The position numbers were made by a program, and so were the translations under genes. From the NCBI GenBank assembly GCA_947503265.1, contig CANNDC010000001.1, positions 310,001 to 374,000 on the forward strand: a stretch of DNA of 64,000 nucleotides, given 5' to 3'. The stretch comes from an uncultured Alteromonadaceae bacterium (GTDB lineage Bacteria > Pseudomonadota > Gammaproteobacteria > Enterobacterales > Alteromonadaceae). The notes under the pieces were generated by a model that was given only the letters and a program-made list of their open reading frames with translations, did not search any database and was not told where the DNA came from. Shown piece after piece: positions 9,114-17,822 of this stretch; within the stretch, counting starts at the first letter, position 1; each line of letters starts with the position of its first letter.

Positions 9114-10145
9114 TTACCTTAGCTTTATCAGCTGTCCGGTATCAGCAGATAAGTAGATTGCTTGCTCAATTTTAATATTATTTAGGTATTCTTCAGCGCG
9201 ATTTTCTAGTGGCGAACCATATAAATAATGATGGGCTATGTGTTCAATCGTATTAAAAACACAGTCGCCACCAAAATTTTCATCTCGCCAGTCATATGCC
9301 TGCTCTGTCACCTTTTGCTCTGCAAATTTACGTAGGGTGATTTTTCCTTCACCATCTAAACGAATTTCACCTTGGGTACCGGCAATTTCCATTTCACCCA
9401 TTGTGCGGCGGGTGTTTGTTGCACTATGATCAAGAAGGCGATTGCCATCGAATACGGCTTGAATGTTGTTTTGAAACTCAAACAAAATTAAACCTGAATC
9501 CTCGCCTTTGATGTGAGGATTGCAACGACGCAACTTAGCAAATAGGTTGTTCGGCTCGCCAAACAAAAATCTAAACGTATCGACGATGTGGATCGCAGTC
9601 TCATGCACTAAAAATTTGGGCATTTGCTGAAAATAGGGCTGACGATCTAAATAGGCCTCTGGTCCTTGCCCGTCACCCGGTCGAAGTTTAAATTCAACAT
9701 TGAGTACGTCACCAACGGTATTTTCCGATAACATTTCTTTGATCTTTCGATACCAAGGCATGAATCTGAAATTTTCATGAATGATAAGTTGAATGCCGGC
9801 ATCTTCAGCTATTTGGGTCATCATTTGCGCTTGTTGCAAATTCTCACCAAATGGCTTTTGACAAATTACATCTATACCTAACTTAGCGGCAATTTTGACG
9901 GATTCCAAATGAGTTTCAGGAGGGGTGATGACATCTAATAACTCTGGTTTACAACGGACCAACAACTGTTCTAAATCGCTGTCATAGTCGGCAACGTGAT
10001 AGGTGTCGGCAAATTGACATGCTTTGTCGATACCTCGATTGTTCACGCCAACTATTTGAGCGTTTTCGAGCCGTGTCCACGCCTCATAATGGAATTGGCT
10101 GAAATATCCTGTACCCGAACAGACTACTCGTAACGTTTTAGACAT
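9114..10145 (-). CDS. Gfo/Idh/MocA family NAD(P)-dependent oxidoreductase
   Basis: 343 residues. The N-terminal Rossmann fold begins with a G-T-G-Y-F-S-Q-F-H nucleotide-binding segment. The family's E-K-P motif reads Q-K-P here (I-C-Q-K-P-F-G-E-N-L), keeping the catalytic Lys. The H-E-T-A-I-H-I-V-D segment supplies the conserved His and Asp of the active site. Members oxidise the hydroxyl or aldehyde carbon of sugars, inositols or sugar acids. It overlaps the end of the transporter gene by 8 bp and precedes the SMP-30 lactonase gene, suggesting a sugar dehydrogenase / lactonase pair. Confidence 0.82.
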   Translation of the reverse strand: MSKTLRVVCSGTGYFSQFHYEAWTRLENAQIVGVNNRGIDKACQFADTYHVADYDSDLEQLLVRCKPELLDVITPPETHLESVKIAAKLGIDVICQKPFGENLQQAQMMTQIAEDAGIQLIIHENFRFMPWYRKIKEMLSENTVGDVLNVEFKLRPGDGQGPEAYLDRQPYFQQMPKFLVHETAIHIVDTFRFLFGEPNNLFAKLRRCNPHIKGEDSGLILFEFQNNIQAVFDGNRLLDHSATNTRRTMGEMEIAGTQGEIRLDGEGKITLRKFAEQKVTEQAYDWRDENFGGDCVFNTIEHIAHHYLYGSPLENRAEEYLNNIKIEQAIYLSADTGQLIKLR

Positions 10146-11667
10146 CTTTTTTCCTCTGCCAAAAGCTGAATAAATTTTTCGTTTTTGCTTTTACCGCTGG
10201 AATTTGGTTCAAAATAAAGTAGCAAATGACGAGTAATAAAATGACAGCCACAGGACGCTCGAACAAGGGTAGGAAGCTACCGTCGCTTAACATCAATGCG
10301 CGGCGCAAGCTTTCGTCTGCCATGCCGCCCAAGACCAAGCCTATCACCATGGGTGCGATAGGAAACTTCATTTCACTGAGAAAATAAGATGCAATACCAA
10401 CAGGAATCAATATATATAAATTGAAAATGCTTAAGCCCAATGCGTAGCCGCCTAAAATACACAAGATGCCCACTACAGGGATAAATAAGGGAGCGGGAAT
10501 AGTCAACAATTTCACTACTTGTTTTGCTAACAACATACCATTTGCCCACATAGCAAACGAGGCTAAAACCATAATTGCCGTGACTTCCAATAGAAAGTCG
10601 GGATGATCAATTTCAATGCTTGGTCCAGGTGTTATGCCGTGCAATAGCAAAGCGCCCAGAAGCATAGCTGCAGGTGGGCTACCCGGAATCCCCAGAGTGA
10701 GCAACGGAATCAGTGCACCCCCTATGCATGCATTGTTTGCTGTTTCGGAAGACACAATCGCGGTTTCTGATCCTTTGCCAAATTCTTTTTGTTGCTCAGG
10801 GCTACTTGCATTTTTGGCTGTGCTGTAAGAGACCCAGCCGGCTATATCTTCGCCTATTCCGGGAACTGAGCCTACACCAACACCAATAGTGGAAGAGCGA
10901 ACGATATGCTTCGCGTTTCGTGTTATCGCCGATAGTTCAGGTAAAATTCGACCAAGCTTAGGTGTATTAGCTAGGCTGTTTCGCTCGGAAAGAACGCGAA
11001 TAACTTGTGGAATGCCAAATGCGCCAATCAAAACAGGCACTATTTCTAAACCAGCATCTAATTCACTTAGTCCTGCTGTGTAGCGCGGAAAATACTGCAA
11101 AGAATCGCGACCTATGGTCGCTAAGAACAATCCAATCAAACCCGCAATCCAGCCCTTGATAACAAAGTCTGAACTGGTCAAGGTTCCGCTTATCACTATG
11201 CCAAATAAAGCCAGTAAGAAAAATTCCCAAGAGGTAAATTGCAATGCCATGCTAGCGATAAATGGCGACAACGTGACTAAAAATAACAAGCCAATAATAG
11301 TGCCAATAAAAGAGGCTGTGGTGGTTAAGCCTAAAGCCCGTCCGCCTTCACCTTTTTGCGTTAGTGGATAACCGTCTAATGCGGTTGCTGCCGCCGCTGG
11401 CGTGCCGGGAATGTTGATTAAAATGGCTGGATAGGAGCCACCATAAATCGCCCCAACGTACAAACCTAGCAGAGCCAATAGTGCTATGTCTGGACCAAAT
11501 CCATAGGTCAAAGAGGTAAGCAGTGCGATACCTAAGGTTGCAGTTAATCCCGGCATTGAACCAAAGATAATACCGATAAAGCTTGCACCAAATACCACCA
11601 ACAAATTAGTGGGGTCGGTCACTAAATTAAATAGAATCGTAAAAAAATTCGAAAATTGATCTAACAT
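10138..11667 (-). CDS. Tripartite tricarboxylate transporter large permease (TctA family)
   Basis: About 509 residues and around 11-12 membrane segments. This is the sodium/proton-coupled carboxylate-translocating subunit. Typical TctA segments are visible: G-S-M-P-G-L-T-A-T-L near the N-terminus, Y-G-G-S-Y-P-A-I-L-I-N-I-P-G-T-P, and L-G-I-P-G-S-P-P-A-A-M-L in the middle. ATG 11667 is chosen because GGGGA lies 6 nt upstream; an upstream in-frame TTG (11694) would add nine residues without improving the start. It lies between the small subunit and the oxidoreductase in one leftward transcription unit. Confidence 0.92.
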   Translation of the reverse strand: MLDQFSNFFTILFNLVTDPTNLLVVFGASFIGIIFGSMPGLTATLGIALLTSLTYGFGPDIALLALLGLYVGAIYGGSYPAILINIPGTPAAAATALDGYPLTQKGEGGRALGLTTTASFIGTIIGLLFLVTLSPFIASMALQFTSWEFFLLALFGIVISGTLTSSDFVIKGWIAGLIGLFLATIGRDSLQYFPRYTAGLSELDAGLEIVPVLIGAFGIPQVIRVLSERNSLANTPKLGRILPELSAITRNAKHIVRSSTIGVGVGSVPGIGEDIAGWVSYSTAKNASSPEQQKEFGKGSETAIVSSETANNACIGGALIPLLTLGIPGSPPAAMLLGALLLHGITPGPSIEIDHPDFLLEVTAIMVLASFAMWANGMLLAKQVVKLLTIPAPLFIPVVGILCILGGYALGLSIFNLYILIPVGIASYFLSEMKFPIAPMVIGLVLGGMADESLRRALMLSDGSFLPLFERPVAVILLLVICYFILNQIPAVKAKTKNLFSFWQRKKDV

Positions 11668-11714
11668 CGAAATCCCCACAAGCCCGCTGCCCAAAAACTT
11701 ATTACAATAGTCAC

Positions 11715-12500
11715 TTATTGAATCGCCAGTAGGTCGTACACAAGGTAACTTAAAAAATTGCTGATGGTGCCATATTCAACAGGCATAGGTACGTATAGCA
11801 AAAAGGTGAAAATAATAATGAGTATTAGTGGTACCACTAGCACGACTATGGTTTGAATTAATGCACGTTTGACATCTTTTTGTTCTGGCGTGAACCAGTT
11901 TAGAACCAGAACCAAAGCAATCGTCAATGCAGCAGCTAGGTCACTGTAGTAAATCACTAACTCATCCTGATTTACCATTAACCAAGTAGTATCTTCGTAG
12001 GCATTCACTGACAATTTAATACCAATTAGTACGCAAGACAATATCAAATGAATAAGCGAAAAACGACTCAAACAATGAGTTGTTTGATAGTAAAAACGGC
12101 TGGTAAGTGAAAGTAAAAATAAAATAGCAGCTAAATAAAAGTCAATGGAAGGAATATAGACATATATCATTACCAACAGGACCCAAATGATGTACCAGCG
12201 ATCTTTTATTCGCGGTTCCTGCCAATCACCAATCCAGTTTTTAAGCGCCCAAAACTGCTGAAAACCGCGTTGTAGACAAGCTTTAAACAATAAAATTCCA
12301 CTGCAAACTACCAGTAGACTTGTAATCATCAACGGAAATAAAGCAGGAGAGATAAACCATTGATTTTCAACGCCGCCATAACTACCAGACATTGGAAAAG
12401 TCAATGTATGCACCAATAAAAACAACGCGATTCCCAGCAGCACTATGGCTACTTTAAAGTCGCTTTGGGCGCGCTTGTTTTCGCTTGGTTCTTTATTCAT
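11715..12500 (-). CDS. Tripartite tricarboxylate transporter small permease (TctB family)
   Basis: 261 residues with about six hydrophobic segments, no enzymatic motif, and a TctB-like N-terminal segment ending in F-P-M-S-G-S-Y. The position between the receptor gene and TctA fits the usual tctCBA order. It is longer than typical TctB (about 150-180 residues), with an extra C-terminal pair of membrane helices. The role is to form the membrane complex with TctA. Confidence 0.78.
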   Translation of the reverse strand: MNKEPSENKRAQSDFKVAIVLLGIALFLLVHTLTFPMSGSYGGVENQWFISPALFPLMITSLLVVCSGILLFKACLQRGFQQFWALKNWIGDWQEPRIKDRWYIIWVLLVMIYVYIPSIDFYLAAILFLLSLTSRFYYQTTHCLSRFSLIHLILSCVLIGIKLSVNAYEDTTWLMVNQDELVIYYSDLAAALTIALVLVLNWFTPEQKDVKRALIQTIVVLVVPLILIIIFTFLLYVPMPVEYGTISNFLSYLVYDLLAIQ

Positions 12501-12576
12501 TATTTAATACGTTACTTATTACATCAATCATAATACATCAACTGGGTTGCTGTAGAATTGGCGCTCTAAACACATC

Positions 12577-13593
12577 TTAGGGTTTTGGAATTGCAAACTT
12601 TTCGGGTGAAAACTTGTTTGATCCCAATCCCTGTAGTGTCCAAGTGAAAAACGATTCTAGTTCGGCAAATTCTTTGCGTGCCGCCTCACCATGCTTACCA
12701 GATAATTGGTAGTAATTTTGTTTCGCCCACTCTGTTACGGCAGGTGACTTCATCACTTGCTCAAAGGCTTGTCCCAACTTTTCTTTAACTTCTTTTGGGG
12801 CTTCATTATTGATTGCGAAACCAATAGCTTGGCTCAAAGGCAAGTGAGTTGCTAACTCTGGAAATTTGTCGAATGCACTTGGAATCGTACCTACATCTTC
12901 TAACACAAAACTGTCGGGGTGCAACATTGCTAAAGGTCTTAATTTACCGCCCCGAATTAACTGTGCTTGTTCCGCCATCGAGGTAATGACCACTTCAACC
13001 TCGCCAGTGATCGCGGCAGTTTGAGAAGGAGCCGAGCCTGGGTAAGGTACAAATCGGAAGTCAATACCACTGACACGAGCTAACTCCAACAAGTACAGAT
13101 GATGAATTCCACCTGTGCCACCTGCGCCAGCTTTGAAGGGTTTTTGGCTACTATTGAATTGGTTGACTAAATCATCCAACGATTTAATTTCAGAGTTGCT
13201 ACTAACCGAAATCACATCTGGTGAACTACCTACAATAAACGGAGACCAAACATCCATACGTTTATTCCAACCACCATTGACAGCAGCAACTACGTTTGAA
13301 CTCGACAAGCCGACTAGATTGTATCCATCAGCACGTTTTCGCAAAACAGCGTTCATGCCGATGGAACCAGCTATTCCTCCCGTTTTATTCACGACATTGA
13401 TGCGAGTCTTGAGGACTTTGGACATTTCTGCCATCACCATGCGATTGACTGCATCAGTACCACCGCCAGCCGACCATACAACCGTATTAGAAATCGGGCG
13501 AACTGGGTAAGGCCTGGCGGCATCTGCAGTGCTAGCGATAACACTCATTAGAATGAGCAATAAGGTGGTGATTTTGTTAAGTACTGTATTCAT
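12577..13593 (-). CDS. Tripartite tricarboxylate transporter receptor (TctC/Bug family)
   Basis: 338-residue periplasmic substrate-binding protein. The signal peptide runs to about residue 25 (S-T-A-D-A then A-R-P-Y-P-V-R-P-I). The family ligand loop V-V-W-S-A-G-G-G-T-D-A-V-N-R follows, and F-K-A-G-A-G-G-T-G-G-I-H-H sits mid-protein, the usual second binding loop. Bug receptors bind carboxylates, so the transported compound is probably an acid or sugar acid. Same-strand neighbours on both sides form a single catabolic/transport unit. Confidence 0.9.
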   Translation of the reverse strand: MNTVLNKITTLLLILMSVIASTADAARPYPVRPISNTVVWSAGGGTDAVNRMVMAEMSKVLKTRINVVNKTGGIAGSIGMNAVLRKRADGYNLVGLSSSNVVAAVNGGWNKRMDVWSPFIVGSSPDVISVSSNSEIKSLDDLVNQFNSSQKPFKAGAGGTGGIHHLYLLELARVSGIDFRFVPYPGSAPSQTAAITGEVEVVITSMAEQAQLIRGGKLRPLAMLHPDSFVLEDVGTIPSAFDKFPELATHLPLSQAIGFAINNEAPKEVKEKLGQAFEQVMKSPAVTEWAKQNYYQLSGKHGEAARKEFAELESFFTWTLQGLGSNKFSPEKFAIPKP

Positions 13594-13657
13594 GCCTTAC
13601 CTGCTTTTATATTTTGAGCTGTTTTAAGATCTCTTGAGAAGAGAACACCCTCACCGA

Positions 13658-14761
13658 TTATGCTAGTTTGTCCAACTCGGCAAAAACTAAATTCGAAATT
13701 TCTTCGGTGCCTGAGTTACCCCCTAATTCATAAGGCAACAATTGACCCGTTGCGTACGCATTTTCTACTGCCAGGTTAATTTTGCCTGCCGCCGCGACCG
13801 CATTATCGTTAGCATGTTTATTCCCAAGCCATTGCAACATCATAGCTGCAGACAAGAACATCGCGGTTGGATTCGCTTTGCCTTGACCAATAATATCCGG
13901 CGCCGTGCCATGACAAGGTTGGAATACGGCTTTAGTCAAACCGATATCTGCAGAAGGGGCCATACCCATACCGCCCATTAATCCCGCACCTAAATCAGAC
14001 AAAATATCGCCAAACATGTTCTCAGTCACGATAACATCAAATTGCCAAGGTCGACCAACTAACTGCAATGCCGCGGCATCGACATACACATGATTGTGGG
14101 AAACGTCGGTATTTTTAGCAGCGATTTCATCAAAAATATTGCGCATGAAATAGAAAGAACCTAAGACATTTGCTTTATCAACGCAGGTGACTAAGCCTTT
14201 ATAACCGTCTTTCTTGCGTTGGCGGCCTAATTCAAACGCGAAGTCAAAAACACGTTCACACCCTCTGCGACTGATCTTTTGTGTATCGTATGCTGCTTCT
14301 TCAGCCCCTTGTCCTTCAATTTTAAATTTCTCACGACTGGCAAACAAACCCTCGGTACTCTCGCGCACCAGCACAAAGTCAAGGTTCTGCGCTTCTTTTG
14401 AAGTCAATGGCAAAGGTAGACCGGGCATGGTTTTGACCGGGCGGACACCAGCGAACAAATCCATTTTTTCGCGCAATTCCAACTGTGGTGCTATTTCACG
14501 GCCGTCAGGGTAACGAATATCAGGCATTCCCATACAAGCTAATAACGTGGCATCACTATTAAATGCGTGTTGCAAAGCTTCATCTGGTAGTGAAATACCT
14601 GTTTTTTTATAATGAACCGCACCAGCAGAAAACGACTCAAAATCCAGACTAAAACCACCTACTTGTTGCATCACTTTATTTAATAGCGAAATGCAAATAG
14701 GTGTCACTTCGTGGCCAATGCCATCGCCGGGTAAAACGGTAATCGAAAATGCTGTTTTCAC
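13658..14761 (-). CDS. NAD-dependent isocitrate/isopropylmalate/tartrate dehydrogenase-family enzyme
   Basis: 367-residue beta-decarboxylating-dehydrogenase-fold enzyme. Visible landmarks are V-L-P-G-D-G-I-G-H-E at the N-terminus, L-V-R-E-S-T-E-G-L-F (substrate contact), catalytic Lys in V-D-K-A-N-V-L, metal-binding F-G-D-I-L-S-D, and H-G-T-A-P-D-I. The Asp in the last motif indicates NAD rather than NADP. It is not linked to leucine or TCA genes. Its place beside an OtnK/OtnC pair and a carboxylate transporter suggests oxidation of a C4-type hydroxy acid such as tartrate or a tetronate to its oxo form. Exact substrate unknown. Confidence 0.82.
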   Translation of the reverse strand: MKTAFSITVLPGDGIGHEVTPICISLLNKVMQQVGGFSLDFESFSAGAVHYKKTGISLPDEALQHAFNSDATLLACMGMPDIRYPDGREIAPQLELREKMDLFAGVRPVKTMPGLPLPLTSKEAQNLDFVLVRESTEGLFASREKFKIEGQGAEEAAYDTQKISRRGCERVFDFAFELGRQRKKDGYKGLVTCVDKANVLGSFYFMRNIFDEIAAKNTDVSHNHVYVDAAALQLVGRPWQFDVIVTENMFGDILSDLGAGLMGGMGMAPSADIGLTKAVFQPCHGTAPDIIGQGKANPTAMFLSAAMMLQWLGNKHANDNAVAAAGKINLAVENAYATGQLLPYELGGNSGTEEISNLVFAELDKLA

Positions 14762-14810
14762 TTTTAAATTGTTCCTAATACTTGATTAGACAAAGTAATT
14801 CCGTCAGAAA

Positions 14811-15497
14811 TTACAAATGGTCTAAACGATATTGCTTAATAATATTGACTAACACTGCGCCGCCATTGACACGGTGTTGGCGATGAATAGATACCGCTTT
14901 TTCAGCGTTCTTTGCCTTGATAGCCTCGATCACTTGTTGGTGATCTTTGGTGGAATTGACGGGTTTATCTCTAAGATTGAGCGTGAACATGCGTGCTCGG
15001 TGGCTTATATCCCAATAATTTAAAACTGTTTGTTTGAGTCGTGTATTGCCGCAAAAATCCAGTAGCAAACGGTGGAAATCTTCATCGGCCCGCGCCCATG
15101 ATTGCAAATCATCTTGCTCTAACGCCTCTGCCATTGAAATTCCGGTTTCTTCAAGTTGAGAGATTTCACGATTTGATAGACCTCGCCGGGCTATAGTAGA
15201 AACAGCCTCACACTCTAAGCTGGTAATAATCTGATAGATTTCTGCCATGTCGTCTGCTGACAATGGGATCACTTGCATGCCATGACGGGGTTGCACCTTG
15301 ATCAATCCTTCATTTTCTAGTTTGACCAAGGCTTCTTTTAGCGGGGTACGGCTAACACCAAGCAAAGTCGCTAACTCCTTTTCGAGAAAGAATCGGCCTG
15401 GTCTTAGATCATTGTTTAATATTTTGGTGCGCAATTCTTCATAAGCACGTTGGCTCAATGAAACTGACTTCTCTTTTCTTATTGTTGTTTCCATCAA
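14811..15497 (-). CDS. GntR family transcriptional regulator (FadR/FCD subfamily)
   Basis: 228 residues. The N-terminal winged helix (about 15-80) contains A-Y-E-E-L-R-T-K-I-L-N-N-D-L-R-P-G and L-G-V-S-R-T-P-L-K-E-A-L, the GntR signature. The C-terminal all-helical FCD domain normally binds a small carboxylate through a metal site, and has D-E-D-F-H-R-L-L-L and a late H-R-Q-H. Divergent from the kinase gene with a 101-bp gap holding a 12-bp palindrome. Probably a local repressor of both arms of the sugar-acid cluster, responding to a pathway acid. Confidence 0.9.
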   Translation of the reverse strand: MMETTIRKEKSVSLSQRAYEELRTKILNNDLRPGRFFLEKELATLLGVSRTPLKEALVKLENEGLIKVQPRHGMQVIPLSADDMAEIYQIITSLECEAVSTIARRGLSNREISQLEETGISMAEALEQDDLQSWARADEDFHRLLLDFCGNTRLKQTVLNYWDISHRARMFTLNLRDKPVNSTKDHQQVIEAIKAKNAEKAVSIHRQHRVNGGAVLVNIIKQYRLDHL

Positions 15498-15518
15498 TTG
15501 CCTACCTAAGTATTTGTC

Positions 15519-15530
15519 GTTGTTAACAAC
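15519..15530. promoter_or_regulatory. Palindromic candidate operator for the GntR regulator
   Basis: A perfect 12-bp dyad GTTGTTAACAAC lies in the 101-bp divergent gap between the GntR gene and the kinase gene. A TATAAT sequence at 15549-15554 follows in the kinase direction. Position and symmetry suit an FCD-type operator; binding is inferred. Confidence 0.45.
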
Positions 15531-15598
15531 AATATACTGTAAATTTCGTATAATATAATGTATAAGTTAATGTATTGCTACTCATGGTCCGAAATTAA

Positions 15599-16891
15599 AT
15601 GACAAACCAGACTCTATCTAAGCCTTGGTTAGGTTGTATTGCAGATGACTTTACTGGCGCATCTGATTTGGCGAGCTTCTTAGTTTCCAGCGGGCTCAAG
15701 ACCATGCAAATCAATGGCTTGCCAGATGAAAAACAATTGGCTCAAATCGATAATGTAGATGCAGTTGTCATTGCCCTTAAATCTAGAACAATCGAAGTAG
15801 GGCAGGCAGTTAAACTCTCTTTAACCAGCTTAGAAGTTTTGCAGTCATTAGGTTGTCAAAAGTTTTACTTCAAATATTGCTCAACCTTCGACTCAACTCC
15901 AGTGGGAAACATAGGTCCTGTGGTCGATGCCTTGATGGAACGCTTACAGGTTCAATCGACGATTGTCTGTCCAGCACTGCCAATAAACGGTCGAACTGTC
16001 TACAAAGGGCACTTGTTTGTTTTTGACCAATTGTTAAGTGACAGTCCAATGAAAGACCACCCACTGACACCCATGCACGATTCATCTTTATTGAAAATGA
16101 TGGAAACTCAAGGCAACGGAAAAGCAGGTTTGCTGTCAACTCAAACCCTTGATGAAGGTATAGAAGCAACCCAAACAAGGGTGAGCAAATTACAACAGCA
16201 ATACCAATATATAGTTGCTGACGCGCTTCATGAACGGCACTTAAAGACCATTGGTGCAAGCTTAGCCAATTTTAAATTGATCACAGGAGGCTCCGGCCTA
16301 GCCATTGGTCTAGGTCAGGAATTTGAAGCGCAAGGTGGTGTTTTAAGTGATGCAAAAAATGCGATTCACGCCATTAAGGCCCCAACTTTATTGTTGAGTG
16401 GTAGTTGTTCAGCAATGACTCAAAAACAAGTTGCCGCTTATGGAATCGATCACCCTGTATTAAACATCAATATCAATAAATTAGTTAAGGGCGAACAAGA
16501 TGTTGACGCTATCTTTACCTGGCTAGAGAAGGTAATAGATAAAGCGCCTTTGGTAACGGCTACTGCGACCCCAGAAGACGTTGTGCTTAATCAACAAGAG
16601 TTTGGCGCTGAATACCTAGCTGAGTTGATAGAGCAAACCTTCGCCAACCTCGCTTTAGCAGCCAAACAAAAACTAGGTGTTAGAAATTTCGTTGTAGCTG
16701 GTGGAGAGACCTCTGGTGCTATAGTTAGTGCGTTAAATGCAGAGTGTTTTTATATTGGCAAAACCATTGCTCCAGGTGTGCCAATGCTGCAAACACCGGG
16801 GCAACAACCGTTTAATCTTGCTTTGAAGTCGGGTAACTTTGGGCAAGAAGATTTTTTCAACAAAGCTGTGGAAACTCTGTCATGTTGTTAA
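15599..16891 (+). CDS. otnK: 3-oxo-tetronate kinase-like, DUF1537 four-carbon acid sugar kinase (OtnK)
   Basis: 430 residues. The N-terminal domain opens with I-A-D-D-F-T-G-A-S-D-L-A-S-F-L and Q-I-N-G-L-P, closely following E. coli YgbK/OtnK. The C-terminal nucleotide-binding domain contains S-G-S-C-S-A-M-T-Q-K-Q and A-G-G-E-T-S-G-A. Known members phosphorylate 3-oxo-tetronate (or D-threonate/D-erythronate relatives) at O4 with ATP. The stop overlaps the start of the OtnC-like gene by 10 bp, so kinase and decarboxylase are probably coupled. Family assignment is firm; substrate is by analogy. Confidence 0.88.
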   Translation: MTNQTLSKPWLGCIADDFTGASDLASFLVSSGLKTMQINGLPDEKQLAQIDNVDAVVIALKSRTIEVGQAVKLSLTSLEVLQSLGCQKFYFKYCSTFDSTPVGNIGPVVDALMERLQVQSTIVCPALPINGRTVYKGHLFVFDQLLSDSPMKDHPLTPMHDSSLLKMMETQGNGKAGLLSTQTLDEGIEATQTRVSKLQQQYQYIVADALHERHLKTIGASLANFKLITGGSGLAIGLGQEFEAQGGVLSDAKNAIHAIKAPTLLLSGSCSAMTQKQVAAYGIDHPVLNININKLVKGEQDVDAIFTWLEKVIDKAPLVTATATPEDVVLNQQEFGAEYLAELIEQTFANLALAAKQKLGVRNFVVAGGETSGAIVSALNAECFYIGKTIAPGVPMLQTPGQQPFNLALKSGNFGQEDFFNKAVETLSCC

Positions 16892-17520
16892 CCGAACAAA
16901 TCGCAAAAGAAAAAATTGTCACTTATGCTAAATCTATATTCGATAGAGGATTAACCTCAGGCGCGTCGGCTAACATGAGCATTCGTATCGCTGAAGGTTG
17001 GGTGATGACACCGACCAATACCTGTTTTGGTTTCCTCAAAGCCGAAGAGCTCTCGGTCGTAGCTCACGATGGCACTTTAATAAAAGGTGAGCCAGCTTCA
17101 AAGGAGTTTCGCCTGCACAAAGCAATATACGAAAAACGTCCTGATGACACTTGTGTTATCCATTTGCATTCAACATACGCCACTGCGTTATCATGTTTAC
17201 CTTGTGATGATAAAGACAACTGCGTTCCGTGTCATACCCCTTATTTGACGATGCGATTGGGTCCGGTAGCGCTAGTACCTTACTTCGCCCCAGGAAATGA
17301 CGACTTAGCAGAAGCTGTAGGTGCAATTGCACACAAGCACTCAGGCATTATCATGGCAAATCATGGCCCAATCGTCTCTGCTCCAGATGTTGAAAAATGT
17401 GTTTATGGCATGGAAGAGTTAGAAGAAAGCTGCAAAATAGCGCTCATGCTTAAAGGGCTAGGAGCGAACAAATTGAGTGATGGACAAATCCAAGAATTGC
17501 TAAACAAATTCAAAAAGTAA
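16882..17520 (+). CDS. otnC: 3-oxo-tetronate 4-phosphate decarboxylase-like class II aldolase (OtnC)
   Basis: 212 residues of the class II aldolase/adducin family. Zinc ligands are His at about 94 and 96 in I-H-L-H-S-T-Y-A and His at about 161 in A-N-H-G-P. Catalytic Glu at about 75 lies in A-S-K-E-F. The segments G-A-S-A-N-M-S-I and E-L-E-E-S-C-K closely match E. coli YgbL/OtnC. The expected reaction is metal-dependent decarboxylation of 3-oxo-tetronate 4-phosphate to dihydroxyacetone phosphate. It overlaps the kinase gene and is followed 17 bp later by an ABM-domain gene. Confidence 0.88.
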   Translation: MLLTEQIAKEKIVTYAKSIFDRGLTSGASANMSIRIAEGWVMTPTNTCFGFLKAEELSVVAHDGTLIKGEPASKEFRLHKAIYEKRPDDTCVIHLHSTYATALSCLPCDDKDNCVPCHTPYLTMRLGPVALVPYFAPGNDDLAEAVGAIAHKHSGIIMANHGPIVSAPDVEKCVYGMEELEESCKIALMLKGLGANKLSDGQIQELLNKFKK

Positions 17521-17537
17521 CGAATAAGAAGAAAATA

Positions 17538-17822
17538 ATGTACGTGGTAACTGTAAAATTTCTAATTAAAGAAAGTCAAATCAAACGTTTCATGCCGTTG
17601 ATGTTACAACAAGCAAAAGACTCGTTAGCGCTTGAGCCTTCATGCACCCATTTTGATGTAGCGATAAGTGATACAAATCCGAATTTGGTGTTTTTATATG
17701 AAATATACGATTGCAAGGCAGATTTTGATTTTCATCTTAGTACAGACCACTTTGTTTCATTCTCTGAAAAAGTAGCAGAATTAGTGGATGAGAAACACGT
17801 CGAGGTTTTTAATCTTCGTTAA
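17538..17822 (+). CDS. Antibiotic biosynthesis monooxygenase (ABM) domain protein
   Basis: 94-residue single ABM ferredoxin-like domain: M-Y-V-V-T-V-K-F at the start, L-E-P-S-C-T-H-F-D-V, then L-Y-E-I-Y and H-L-S-T-D-H-F. These are the layout and spacing of YgiN/LsrG-type small proteins. Such proteins act as cofactor-free quinol monooxygenases or as isomerases of phosphorylated sugars such as LsrG. Third gene of the otnK-otnC transcript, so it may act on a pathway intermediate or a by-product. Its 3' end overlaps the convergent membrane-protein gene by 14 bp. Confidence 0.78.
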   Translation: MYVVTVKFLIKESQIKRFMPLMLQQAKDSLALEPSCTHFDVAISDTNPNLVFLYEIYDCKADFDFHLSTDHFVSFSEKVAELVDEKHVEVFNLR

